From: Io17-Chloro-G2 sp965226825
GTDB taxonomy: Bacteria > Chloroflexota > Dehalococcoidia > Lucifugimonadales > UBA3495
DNA length: 64,000 bases
Assembly: GCA_965226825.1 (NCBI GenBank)
Contig: CBDDED010000003.1
Location: 186,001-250,000, forward strand
Reading direction: 5' to 3'
Positions 17,247 through 25,359 of the stretch are shown here, in pieces (the first letter of the stretch is position 1; every line of letters begins with the position of its first letter). The notes beneath the pieces were generated by a model that was not told the DNA's origin, ran no database searches, and was given only the letters and a program-made list of their open reading frames with translations. Made by a program: the position numbers and the translations under genes.

Positions 17247-17729
17247 TTCTCCTTTCTGGTAGCGGGTCGACCCAAAACGATCGGTTGTGCGAAATTGGGG
17301 TTACGGTGAACGTAGCCCGGCGCCTAGTGTCCCGCAAGTGGTCTCGGGACACTAACTTGTTCTTGCTCCGCGGAGAAAAAGGGTACAGTAACGGTCCTGC
17401 AGAATCAATTCAGGCGGTTTGGCAACCGGGCAATCGGATTCCAATATCGCAGGACACGCGGATGCCGATTACATCCAAGTGTTAGAGATGCGGAGAGAAA
17501 GAAATGATGGTGGCCCGGCGAATAACGGAGGACATGGACCTTTAGGCATTGCGGTCGTTGGGTTTGGTTACAATCTGTTTACCCGTTCGTAATCGATGGG
17601 TAATATCGAGACGGCAGCATAAGGATACAGGCTCTGCGTCCGCCGTTCCGTGGACTGGTCGGGTATCTACGAGGGAACCGGCGGATTGGGGATCTGCCGG
17701 GGCCTGGAGTATTTTTTGACGGCGGGGTC
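17247..17729. other. Intergenic region with a perfect palindrome
   Basis: No gene is seen between the divergent CaiB gene and the GlnR-like regulator. A perfect 10-bp inverted repeat lies at 17325-17334 and 17345-17354 (TAGTGTCCCG ... CGGGACACTA) with a 10-base spacer. It lies 80-110 bases upstream of the CaiB start and could be an operator or a transposon-end remnant. Confidence 0.45.
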
Positions 17730-17885
17730 GTGAAATCACCGACCAGGGTGCTTCTACTGGGCGAGCACTGGGACTGCCTCTGACCAACGTTTGAGTCCCT
17801 TTCAGATAGAGGCGATGTCCAGTTCGTTGGGCCGCTCGTTCGCGAGATTCCTGACGCAGTAACCGAGACCGGGGCAGCGGCTATC

Positions 17886-18404
17886 ATGGCTGTCCGCGGG
17901 CCCGGCGGTGTTGTTCCCACAATCAACCGCCCCGCCGGGGACGAACTGTCGTTTCCGCCGGTGCTGCTCTGTGTTGATGATGACGGTCTGGAAACCGAAG
18001 AACTGTTTGAGTTTGCCGACGACTTCCTACTGATTCCCTGCTCCGCGGCCGAATTGTACAAGCGTTTGACGCGGTTGGTCCGGTGCAAACAAGTAGAAAG
18101 TCCCGGCCACATCCTACGCCACGGCAAAATAACTCTCGATACGCAAGTCTACGAGGTCGCCTTGGAAGGCAAACGGGTGAACGTGGCATGGATGGAGTTT
18201 CAACTGCTCAGGTTTCTGATGGAACACCCGGGCCGGATTTTCACCCGTGACGAACTGCTGTCCAGTGTATGGGGTGTGGACAACCTGGGCGGTACTCGGA
18301 CGGTGGATGTCCACATTCGCCGGCTTCGGCAAAAGCTGGGATTGTACGGCAACACCAATATAAGGACTGTGGCCAACGTCGGCTACGGACTGGTCGAGAA
18401 TTAA
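17886..18404 (+). CDS. OmpR-type (GlnR-like) winged-helix regulator, receiver interrupted by TGA
   Basis: The 172-residue open part ends in an intact OmpR/PhoB winged helix (about residues 78-172): VAWMEFQLLRFLMEHPGRIFTRDELL, GGTRTVDVHIRRLRQKLG, then TVANVGYGLVEN. The C-terminus closely resembles actinobacterial GlnR, an orphan nitrogen regulator with an atypical receiver. Upstream, the same frame reads on without other stops to a GTG at 17730 (VKSPTRVLLLGEHWDCL-[TGA]-PTFESLSDRGDVQFVG), so the receiver is cut by the TGA at 17781-17783. No ATG, GTG or TTG lies between that TGA and ATG 17886. Either a short form is made from 17886, or the gene is newly inactivated. It sits before two PII genes, which supports a nitrogen role. 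Confidence 0.7.
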   Translation: MAVRGPGGVVPTINRPAGDELSFPPVLLCVDDDGLETEELFEFADDFLLIPCSAAELYKRLTRLVRCKQVESPGHILRHGKITLDTQVYEVALEGKRVNVAWMEFQLLRFLMEHPGRIFTRDELLSSVWGVDNLGGTRTVDVHIRRLRQKLGLYGNTNIRTVANVGYGLVEN

Positions 18405-18607
18405 ACACCCCTTCGGCTGACCCTGGGATTCCGCTCCTCTCCGCTTCCCCCCAACCCTCTTCGTTACACACCGTTTACTTAGGATTTCCTCAACGGTTAC
18501 CCGCCGGTCATTTTCTTGTAAAAAACCCGTCTTATTCTGAGACAAGCGAACACCTACCCAGGGATGGCACTATCGGCAGGTCGGCGCAGGCCGGAAGGAA
18601 TGAGACC

Positions 18608-18973
18608 TTGGCAACTACTTTGAAAGAGGTCATCGCCGTCATAAGGCCAGACAAGTGGCAGTCCACTCGCGACATTGCCAGGGCCCTGGGGGCCGAGGAA
18701 GTGATGCACTGGAGAGTGCTGGGGCGGGGCCACCAACGGGGTCTCCGGTACGTCCGGCCGCTGTCGGGTGGTGAAGAGGGCGGCATGCAGTTTTTGCCCA
18801 AGTGGATGGCCGGATGGCTCATAGACGCCGACCAAGCCGACGTTCTGGTGGACGCTATCATCCGGGCAAACGGCACCAACAGTTACGGTGACGGCAAGGT
18901 CTTCGTCTGCCCGGTCGAGGAAATTTCCAGCATTGAAAGGGTCGAGGCGGTCTCGAATTCTGTAAGCAGGTAA
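18608..18973 (+). CDS. PII-family signal protein, NifI2-like
   Basis: This 121-residue protein is a PII homologue: LKEVIAVIRPDKWQSTRDIA at the start, VLGRGHQRGL leading into the T-loop, FLPKWMAGWLID in the core, and NGTNSYGDGKVFVCPVEE as the C-terminal signature. The N.T...GDGKxFVCP form and the long T-loop resemble NifI2, which with NifI1 inhibits nitrogenase in response to 2-oxoglutarate and ammonium. No nif genes are present. The TTG at 18608 is chosen because AAGGAA sits seven bases before it. The gene ends two bases before the molybdoenzyme start, so the two should be one operon. Confidence 0.82.
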   Translation: MATTLKEVIAVIRPDKWQSTRDIARALGAEEVMHWRVLGRGHQRGLRYVRPLSGGEEGGMQFLPKWMAGWLIDADQADVLVDAIIRANGTNSYGDGKVFVCPVEEISSIERVEAVSNSVSR

Positions 18974-18975
18974 GG

Positions 18976-19629
18976 ATGAAGATGAAGCGTGAAGGCGTGA
19001 ATTACCCCAAATTCAAGGACCAGTTCGCTCTTATGGACTTCGAGGCCGAGCCGCTGCCAGCCCTGTCCCTATTCCCGCTGCCTGAGCCTCGCGAGTTGGC
19101 GGATTGGGAAGTCACCTTGACGGGCGTGGGTGGAGAGCGTCTCAGCATCAGCGGCCAGAAGCTGATGGAACTACCCCGGGTCAGAGGGAAGTCGTCCATC
19201 GTATGCCAGATCTTCAATTGGTCCGAGGAGGCCTGGATTGAAGGCGTCCGGTTGGTGGACCTGCTGGATTCCGAGGAACTCGACGCCCCCGAGGACGGTT
19301 TCTTCGCCTTCTACTCGGCAGATGGTTTGTACTTTGAGGGATTGCCCAGGGCCATCGCCCGCGACCCGAGAACACTCCTGGTTTTTGGATTGAATTTCGG
19401 TCCGCTCCTCCTGGAATACGGCGGTCCCCTGCGGTTGTGGGTTCCTTTCCTGCAGGGTTACAAAAGCGTGAAGTGGGTTGAAACGATCAGGACCTTCCGA
19501 AAAGACCCGGTGGGTATCAAGCGACTGCTGGGCCAGAGCCGGACCTCAGTCCTGGGGGCCACCGGTCAGGAAAAAGCAGGCGTAGTGGTGGCCCGACCGT
19601 TTAACGGGGAAGCCGGCTGCGACGTATAA
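18976..19629 (+). CDS. Molybdopterin-dependent oxidoreductase (sulfite-oxidase/YedY fold)
   Basis: This 217-residue protein matches the Oxidored_molyb fold: WEVTLTGVGGERLSIS, then Cys77 in SSIVCQIFNWSEEAWIEG at the position of the Cys that ligates molybdenum in sulfite oxidase and YedY/MsrP. VRLVDLLD follows, then YGGPLRLWVPFLQGYKSVKWV. It has no Tat or Sec signal and no heme or C-terminal dimer domain, so it is a minimal cytosolic version. Its reaction is unknown. It lies between two PII genes with a two-base gap on the left, which suggests that it is regulated by, or partners with, the PII proteins. C-terminal residues 185-217 are poorly conserved in appearance. Confidence 0.8.
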   Translation: MKMKREGVNYPKFKDQFALMDFEAEPLPALSLFPLPEPRELADWEVTLTGVGGERLSISGQKLMELPRVRGKSSIVCQIFNWSEEAWIEGVRLVDLLDSEELDAPEDGFFAFYSADGLYFEGLPRAIARDPRTLLVFGLNFGPLLLEYGGPLRLWVPFLQGYKSVKWVETIRTFRKDPVGIKRLLGQSRTSVLGATGQEKAGVVVARPFNGEAGCDV

Positions 19630-19745
19630 GGTTTCACGCCGGTAGGGGGCTCCATTTATTGTCCCGGAGACATTTCCATCCGGTGAGGGTGAGGATTTAA
19701 GCCCCGCAACCAACCTCTAAGGAAGTGACCAGGAGTATTGCCGCC

Positions 19746-20063
19746 ATGAAAATGATCCGCGCCATCGTCAGGCCAGAGAAGGAAACGGTGGTCACCACCG
19801 CCCTGGCTAAGGCCAATTTCCCAGCCCTGACCAAGTGGGACGTGCTCGGACGCGGCAAACAGCAGGGTATCCAGGTGGGGGGCCAGCTTTATGATGAACT
19901 GGCCAAGTCCATGGTGATGATCGTAGCCGAAGACGATGACGTGGAATTGGTCGTCAGCACTATCGAAGAGGCCGCTTTCACCAGCTATCCGGGAGACGAC
20001 AAAATCTTCATAACCCCGGTGGAATCCGCCTACACAATTCGGACCGGCGAGTCTGGGTTGTAG
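19746..20063 (+). CDS. PII-family signal protein, NifI1-like
   Basis: This 105-residue PII protein begins MKMIRAIVRPEKE and has VLGRGKQQGIQVGG and YDELAKSMVMIVAEDDDVE. It ends GDDKIFITPVESAYTIRTGESGL. The GRGKQxGIxVG and YDELxK pattern and the AYTIRTGE end are those of NifI1. The usual GDGK is GDDK here, a change in the nucleotide-binding signature. AGGAG lies ten bases before ATG 19746. It is 116 bases after the molybdoenzyme stop and is followed by a hairpin, so it is probably the last gene of the unit. Confidence 0.85.
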   Translation: MKMIRAIVRPEKETVVTTALAKANFPALTKWDVLGRGKQQGIQVGGQLYDELAKSMVMIVAEDDDVELVVSTIEEAAFTSYPGDDKIFITPVESAYTIRTGESGL

Positions 20064-20440
20064 ACATCAGGTCTTCCGGTCCAGCGCTTCTCTGCACCCC
20101 CATTGCCGTAAGCGGAAAGCTGCCCCCGGCTTTCCGCTACGGTTTCTGAATTTCCTCAAAAGGCCAGGCATACGCCCTTCAGTCGATAAGGGCCCGTTCC
20201 AGGTTTGGCCGCCGCCAAGGCTTGAACCTCGCCGTACCACGTTGCTAATTCTTTCCCCCACAGGCGTTGCCAGGTGCTACACTTGCCTCTGCCATGCGCC
20301 TTGATTACCGTTGTGTTTTGACGCCCAAAGTGCTTCGGCAAAGATGAGCCTCGGTCGGCCTCGGTTCCGGTCTGCGCGGCCGATGATCGATTGGCGCGGA
20401 GGCGGGGACTGGGGATTCTACGATAAGCAAGAGGGAAGCC
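20064..20440. other. Intergenic region after the PII cassette
   Basis: Apart from the hairpin at 20108-20140 and the ribosome site of the enolase-family gene, I see no gene, tRNA or recognisable repeat. Short open frames here have shadow-like composition. Confidence 0.4.
20108..20140 (+). terminator. Hairpin terminator candidate after the NifI1-like gene
   Basis: A 12-bp stem with one bulged A (GTAAGCGGAAAGC at 20108-20120 with GCTTTCCGCTAC at 20129-20140) and an 8-base loop lies 45 bases after the stop. The T-rich tail is broken (GGTTTCTGAATTT), so termination strength is uncertain. Confidence 0.5.
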
Positions 20441-21547
20441 GTGATAATTCGGGACGTGTCGGTCAAGTTGGTGGAAGCGCCGTTAAGCCGGGTATTCCGT
20501 GGCAGCACTTACCAGGTGCCCAGCCGCTGCACGGTTATTGTTCGCCTGGAAACCGACGATGGCATTGTGGGCGAAATCTACTCCGGTGACGAGCGTACAG
20601 ACTACCACCAGATCCGGGCTTTAATCCTGGGTGAGTTCCGAGAGGCCTACATCGGGGAAGACCCCATGGCCGTGGAACGCATCTGGGACAGGATGTTCCG
20701 GCTTACCCCTTACATCGCAAACAAGGCCGTCGCAATGCAGGCAATCTCCGCAATTGACCTGGCGGTTTGGGACCTTATAGGCAAGGCCCTGGATACGCCG
20801 GTGCATCGATTACTGGGGGGATGCAAGTCCGAGATACCAATCATCGGATACACCTACTTCGAAGACGGAACGGATACTATGCCCGAAGCGGAATTGGTCC
20901 TTTCCCAGAAAGAACAGGGTTACGCCGGAACCAAACTGAAGGTTGGGGACGAAGTGGTCTCGAGGGACGTCAAACGGGTGGAGGCCATCCGGCGGTTGGT
21001 GGGCGACGACTTCATCCTGGCCTGCGATGCCAACCGGGCCTGGACGGTTGACCAGGCTTTGTACTTCGCCCGAAACGTCGCCGACCTGAACGTTGCCTGG
21101 CTGGAAGAGCCGGTGCGCTGGCAGAACGAGGTTGACGGAATGCACCGGGTCAGGGAGTCCACCGCGATCCCGGTAACGGCAGGCCAGAGCGAGATGAGCG
21201 GTTTTGGCTGCATGGACCTGATGAAGGGCGGCGCCGTGGACTTCCTGAACGTCGATGCCTCGTTGTCCGGCGGCATCACCGAGTGGCGGCGTGTTGCGGC
21301 GGCGGCCAGCTACTTCGGTGTAGGTATGGTCCACCATGAGGAACCGCAGGTGGCGATTCACCTGTTGTCCGCCATCCCGCACAGCTTTTGCGCCGAGCTT
21401 TTTCAGGACCCCGAGCGGGACCCGGTGTGGCACCGGATGTACGTGGACCACCCCGAGCCTTACCAGGGCATGATACGCCCGCCGGACAGGCCGGGGCTCG
21501 GGATCCAGATCGACCATGAATTTGTCGAGCGTTACCTGGTGGCCTAG
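20441..21547 (+). CDS. Enolase-superfamily enzyme, mandelate racemase subgroup
   Basis: This 368-residue protein keeps the complete mandelate-racemase residue set: Lys165 and Lys167 (GTKLKVG), metal ligands Asp196 (CDANRAW), Glu222 (LEEPV) and Glu251 (GQSE), and the Asp272/His298 dyad (VDAS and MVHHEE). These numbers nearly coincide with mandelate racemase itself. Enzymes of this group abstract the proton next to a carboxylate to racemise or dehydrate hydroxy or sugar acids. The exact substrate cannot be told. The start is GTG 20441 with AGAGGGA upstream. It converges on a CaiB gene whose product could activate the acid formed. Confidence 0.92.
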   Translation: MIIRDVSVKLVEAPLSRVFRGSTYQVPSRCTVIVRLETDDGIVGEIYSGDERTDYHQIRALILGEFREAYIGEDPMAVERIWDRMFRLTPYIANKAVAMQAISAIDLAVWDLIGKALDTPVHRLLGGCKSEIPIIGYTYFEDGTDTMPEAELVLSQKEQGYAGTKLKVGDEVVSRDVKRVEAIRRLVGDDFILACDANRAWTVDQALYFARNVADLNVAWLEEPVRWQNEVDGMHRVRESTAIPVTAGQSEMSGFGCMDLMKGGAVDFLNVDASLSGGITEWRRVAAAASYFGVGMVHHEEPQVAIHLLSAIPHSFCAELFQDPERDPVWHRMYVDHPEPYQGMIRPPDRPGLGIQIDHEFVERYLVA

Positions 21548-21586
21548 CCCCTCCGACCTTGGGACAACGGAGCAGCGCCCCCTTGG

Positions 21587-22861
21587 TCACTCCTTGGGAC
21601 GGGTCCCGATAACGCCCTCGGTTTCCAGGTCGGCCAATTGGCCGGGGGTCAACCCAAGCAGGTCGCCCAAGATGTAACTGTTGTGTTCTCCCAGGCCGGA
21701 AGCCGCGACGGCTCTTAGCCTGGGACTTTTGGACAGCTTCCATGGGGTGGTGGTCTGCCGGTAACTGCCCGCCTCGGGATGGTCTACCACGTCCCAAAAT
21801 CCCCGGGCCGTGAGATGGGGGTCTTCAATCAGTTCGCTGCCCTTGAGGACCGCGCCGGCAGCGACACCCTGGGCTTGCAGCAGGTGCATGGCCCGGTAGT
21901 GGTCCCGTTGGCTGGTCCAGGCGGTGATAATCCCGTCCAAGGTGTCCCGATTGCGGCGCCGGGCCTCAGCGCTGTTGAACCGCGGGTCCTGGGCCAACTC
22001 CGGCTGTCCCAAAGCCCGGCACAGGCCTTGCCAGTCGGTGTAGTTGCTCACCGAAATGGCCAACCACGCGTCCTCACCGCGGCTGGGGTAGACGCCCTGG
22101 GGGGACATCTCGGGATGGCGGTTCCCTATTGGCTTGGCGACCACGCCGTTGACCGAGTAGTCCAGGTAGGCTTCACCCATGAGGTTGACCGTGGCCTCTC
22201 GTTGGGACAGGTCGACGAAACAGCCGCGGCGTTTTTGGTTGCGCTGGCGCAGGCCCGCCATCACGGCCCCCACCGCCAGGATTCCCACCACCGGGTCGGG
22301 GAAGGTTTCGTTGCTCATCATGGGTACCTGGTCTTCATAGCCGGTTATGGACGCCAGGCCCGCGGTTTGCTCCAGTGTTGATCCCAGCGAGCCGTAGTCT
22401 CTCTCAGGTCCGGTGGCTCCCTGGCTGCTGATTTTGACGTAAACCAACTGGGGATTGACCTGGGACACCACCGTGTAACCCAAGCCCAACCGGTCCATGA
22501 CCGATGCCCGGTAGTTCTCCACCAGCACGTCGGAGATACGTGCTAAATCCAGAAACAGTTGTTTGCCGCGGGGGGTGGCCAAGTCCAGGGTGACCGCGAA
22601 TTTGTTGATGTTCCGGTGTACGTGGTGCGCGGTGCGGTTCCACGGCGTTTCACCAGGCTCCCCGTTGGGATATAGCCGGGGGTCGCCGGGCCTCGGGTTT
22701 GCCTGGCCCCGGTTGATGTCCATGCGGGAGCAAGACTCTAACTTGATGACCTCCGCTCCCATCAGCGCCAACAAAAGCGTGGTATATGGACCCGCCGCAA
22801 CCTGCGTCAGGTCGAGGACCCGCAGCCCGTCCAGAGCCGGAGACATGGTTCTGCCAGTCAC
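21587..22861 (-). CDS. CaiB/BaiF (type III) CoA-transferase
   Basis: This 424-residue protein has the full fold: LDGLRVLDLTQVAAGPYTTLLLALMGAEVIKLE at the N-terminus, then DVLVENYRASVMDRLGLGY. The catalytic Asp lies in ETFPDPVVGILAVGA, and RRGCFVDLSQREA and RPRLRA...LGEHN follow towards the end. It would transfer CoA between carboxylic acids. A GGAG six bases before GTG 22861 favours that start over ATG 22846. It is followed on the same strand, 45 bases upstream, by another CaiB gene; the two probably form one transcript and may form a heteromer or act on different acids. Confidence 0.92.
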   Translation of the reverse strand: MTGRTMSPALDGLRVLDLTQVAAGPYTTLLLALMGAEVIKLESCSRMDINRGQANPRPGDPRLYPNGEPGETPWNRTAHHVHRNINKFAVTLDLATPRGKQLFLDLARISDVLVENYRASVMDRLGLGYTVVSQVNPQLVYVKISSQGATGPERDYGSLGSTLEQTAGLASITGYEDQVPMMSNETFPDPVVGILAVGAVMAGLRQRNQKRRGCFVDLSQREATVNLMGEAYLDYSVNGVVAKPIGNRHPEMSPQGVYPSRGEDAWLAISVSNYTDWQGLCRALGQPELAQDPRFNSAEARRRNRDTLDGIITAWTSQRDHYRAMHLLQAQGVAAGAVLKGSELIEDPHLTARGFWDVVDHPEAGSYRQTTTPWKLSKSPRLRAVAASGLGEHNSYILGDLLGLTPGQLADLETEGVIGTRPKE

Positions 22862-22906
22862 CGGGTGCTCCGGCGCGGGGACCGCTCTCCGGTGAGGGCT
22901 TCCACG

Positions 22907-24112
22907 TTAAAAAACTCCCTGGAGCGACATTTCGTCGAGGTCAACCTGGTCCATGCCCAGCCGCCCGCAGTAGATTTCATGGTTGTGTTCACCCAGGCGC
23001 GGGGCGGGTGAGTGGGGCATCGGCTGGTCATCGATTCTGAACGGATGTCCGGGGTAGGTCGCCACCAGTTGCGGCGGGCACTCCAGTTCCTGGAAGAACT
23101 CCCTGAACTTCAGCTGCCCTGAGTTTACCAACTCTTCGACGGTGGCCACGTAGCCGCTGATCGTTCGGAGTCCCTGGAGGGTGTGGTAAATCTCCTCCTT
23201 GGGCTTGGTTATCGCCCAACTGCCCACCACTTCCCGCAAGTCCGCCTGGTTTTCCCGGCGGGCTTCCGACGTGCTGAACCTGGGGTCTTCCGCCAGTTCC
23301 GGGACTCCCATCAGTTCGCACACCCTGGGCCAGGTGCCGTCCGGGGCGCCGGTTTCCAGCCCTGGACTGACCCAACCGTCCTGCGCCTGCACGAGGTTGG
23401 ACTCCCGCCGGACCGGCGTCCTTCCGAACTGGTAGTGTATCGAAGAGTGGATTTGGGCCACCGCGATCGTTTCCATAGCCGATACGTCCACGTGCTGCCC
23501 GATCCCGGAGGCGTCTCTGACGTACAGAGCGATCATGGTGGCCGAGAATGCGCTCATGCCGGTGGTGTAAAGGGCGGTCTCCCCGCCGATTTTCACCGGC
23601 TCCCGGTCCGGCAGCCCAATGGTGCACATCAATCCGCCCACTGCCTGGGCCACCAGGTCGGATCCCTCGTAATCGGAGTATGGACCCCACTGGCCAAAGG
23701 GTGTGACCGAGGTGTGGACCAGCCCTGCATTCAATTCCTCCAGGGCGGAGTAGCCCAGGTCCACCCGGTCCAAAAATCCTGGAGGATAGCTCTCAATCAA
23801 AACGTCGCATTCTTGCACCAGTCGCCGGAAGACTGCCTGGCCGGCCGGTTGTTCCAGGTCCAGGGTGATTCCCTTCTTGCTGGTGTTCAGGTACAGGAAC
23901 AGGGCGCTGTTTTGAGGTTGGGCGTCATCCCCGTCGCCTAGGAACGGACCCGCCCTGCGAGAAAAGTCGCCGGTCCCGGGCGGCTCAATCTTGATCACCT
24001 CGGCTCCCATCCCGGCCAGGAGCTTGGCGCAGAAGGGTCCGGGAACCCCCTGGCTCAAGTCCAGGACGCGAATGTCGTGCAAAACCCGGCCGTTGTTTTC
24101 CATCGTGTCCAC
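22907..24112 (-). CDS. CaiB/BaiF-family protein lacking the catalytic Asp
   Basis: This 401-residue paralogue has DIRVLDLSQGVPGPFCAKLLAGMGAEVIKIEPPG, DVLIESYPPGFLDRVDLGY and QHVDVSAMETIA. At the place of the nucleophilic Asp it reads GGETALYTTGMSAFSA, so Leu stands where the Asp is expected by spacing to the following T-G. Without it the standard anhydride mechanism is not possible, so it may use another residue, act as a partner subunit of the adjacent CaiB, or have another function. The start is GTG 24112 or ATG 24103; neither has a strong ribosome site. It is the first gene of the minus-strand pair. Confidence 0.88.
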   Translation of the reverse strand: MDTMENNGRVLHDIRVLDLSQGVPGPFCAKLLAGMGAEVIKIEPPGTGDFSRRAGPFLGDGDDAQPQNSALFLYLNTSKKGITLDLEQPAGQAVFRRLVQECDVLIESYPPGFLDRVDLGYSALEELNAGLVHTSVTPFGQWGPYSDYEGSDLVAQAVGGLMCTIGLPDREPVKIGGETALYTTGMSAFSATMIALYVRDASGIGQHVDVSAMETIAVAQIHSSIHYQFGRTPVRRESNLVQAQDGWVSPGLETGAPDGTWPRVCELMGVPELAEDPRFSTSEARRENQADLREVVGSWAITKPKEEIYHTLQGLRTISGYVATVEELVNSGQLKFREFFQELECPPQLVATYPGHPFRIDDQPMPHSPAPRLGEHNHEIYCGRLGMDQVDLDEMSLQGVF

Positions 24113-24415
24113 GCGAGTCCACTGGTCGTCAACCGGCGCCTAATGGCAAGCCGGAACCTCTGGGGTTAGTTAGCTTCGGAGCATTGAAACCCCGGATGAG
24201 ACCGAAGGGGTAGCCGGCGTCATGCTTTCGGGAGAAAGGCCGCGGACCCGAGTCCAATTGGCGGACCCGCCGGCGCGTTCCCAATTCTGCCACAAAAATC
24301 CGCGCTATGGAAACCGGGGCAACCCGGGGCCGGGCGGTGGTGTTTCCCGGAAGGCCGCATTATATTAGCGACGGCGGAATGACCCCGAAGCCGCTACTTG
24401 GAAATACAAGGATTT
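24113..24415. other. Intergenic region between divergent CaiB and VOC genes
   Basis: Both genes point outward from here. I see no gene, known riboswitch pattern or repeat. An AAGGA ribosome site for the VOC gene lies at 24408-24412. Confidence 0.4.
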
Positions 24416-24889
24416 ATGATGAACGTAAAGACGGTTTCCCACATCGCCATCTGTGTCCGGGACCTGGAGAAGTCCCTGGAGTTTTACCGGGACATTTTGG
24501 GTATGACGGTCAAGTTGCACACGACGCAAGATATGGCTGGTCGGACGGGGGCTCAATCGTCGGCAATGTACACCGGCCCTCACGAAAGCCGGACAGTGGC
24601 CAACGTTTACTTCGACGGCGAACCCGGAGCCGACCCGTTCCTGGTGCTGACTTCCCATCCCGGCGATACCGTGGGAGGACAACCGATAAAGCTGGACCAG
24701 GTTGGCATAACCCATCTTTCATTTGCCGTGGACGACGTCGCGGCAGTTATGGCAGATCTGGAAGCCAAGGGTGTGCCCCTCGCCGGCAAGCGCGAGGATT
24801 TCACCGAAGGCGCGGGAGGCGTCAGCACCGTATTCGTGTATGACCCCGACGGCATCCTGGTCCAATTCGACCGGGGACACAGCGGGTAG
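24416..24889 (+). CDS. VOC-family (glyoxalase/dioxygenase-like) protein
   Basis: This 157-residue protein holds two beta-alpha-beta-beta-beta modules of the vicinal oxygen chelate fold. It has metal-ligand candidates His in VSHIAICVRDLEKSLEFYRD, His in GITHLSFAVDDV and Glu or Asp in FVYDPDGILVQF. The family includes glyoxalase I, fosfomycin-resistance proteins, methylmalonyl-CoA epimerase and ring-cleavage dioxygenases, and the sequence does not separate these. Two adjacent ATGs (24416 and 24419) follow AAGGA. A run of eighteen G begins two bases after the stop. Confidence 0.82.
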   Translation: MMNVKTVSHIAICVRDLEKSLEFYRDILGMTVKLHTTQDMAGRTGAQSSAMYTGPHESRTVANVYFDGEPGADPFLVLTSHPGDTVGGQPIKLDQVGITHLSFAVDDVAAVMADLEAKGVPLAGKREDFTEGAGGVSTVFVYDPDGILVQFDRGHSG

Positions 24890-25359
24890 TCGGGGGGGGG
24901 GGGGGGGGGTGGCCCAATCCGTGATTCTCGTCGCAACGGAAATCCGGGGCTTTTGGCGCCAATGGGACAGTTGGGTATGGGGAATCGGTCCGGCAGAGAC
25001 ACGGCGGACTTGCTGCCGGCGGGGCTGCGGTCAGCACAACCGTTTCGGCCCTCAATCAGGGCTCTGGATTCCCGCTGCGGCGAGAATGACGGGTGGGGGG
25101 TGTGGATTCCTGGGCCCAGACCTGGATGACGGGTGGCAAATAGGCATACTCGTTTTCTCTGCCGCTGCCATCTTGGATATCCCATACCGGGCTCCTTGCA
25201 ACGACAAAACCGGGGCGCAGTGGTAATGAGGCCGAGCCAAGGGCAGTTTGCGTAGTGAAAAAAGGGGAAGCGCCGGCCTGGCAAAAGCATTGCCGGCGGA
25301 CGACCGTTGGTCTCTCCCAACGGGATCAGCCCCCGGCGCGTCTGGGGGTAGAACCTCGG
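24890..25359. other. Gene-free stretch: G18 tract and an inverted-repeat element
   Basis: A homopolymer of 18 G (24892-24909) is followed by a degenerate copy of the dispersed repeat family (24921-25095). The remainder to 25359 shows no gene I can support; the open frames seen are shadows or low quality. Confidence 0.5.
24921..25095. repeat. Dispersed inverted-repeat element (copy B)
   Basis: The left arm near 24923-24950 (GATTCTCGTCGCAACGGAAA...) and the right arm near 25059-25095 (GGCTCTGGATTCCCGCTGCG...) are the diverged ends of the MITE-like family best seen at 32406, 41067 and 43218. It is non-coding. Confidence 0.6.

Noticed and set aside
17781..17783. TGA in the GlnR-like receiver as a second selenocysteine codon
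   Set aside because: The residue is not at a redox motif and neighbouring residues fit a receiver domain, where Sec has no known role.
20064..20440. Possible tRNA or riboswitch in the gap after the PII cassette
   Set aside because: I looked for a T-arm GGTTCGAATCC-type block and for known riboswitch cores and found none; only a terminator-like hairpin is present.
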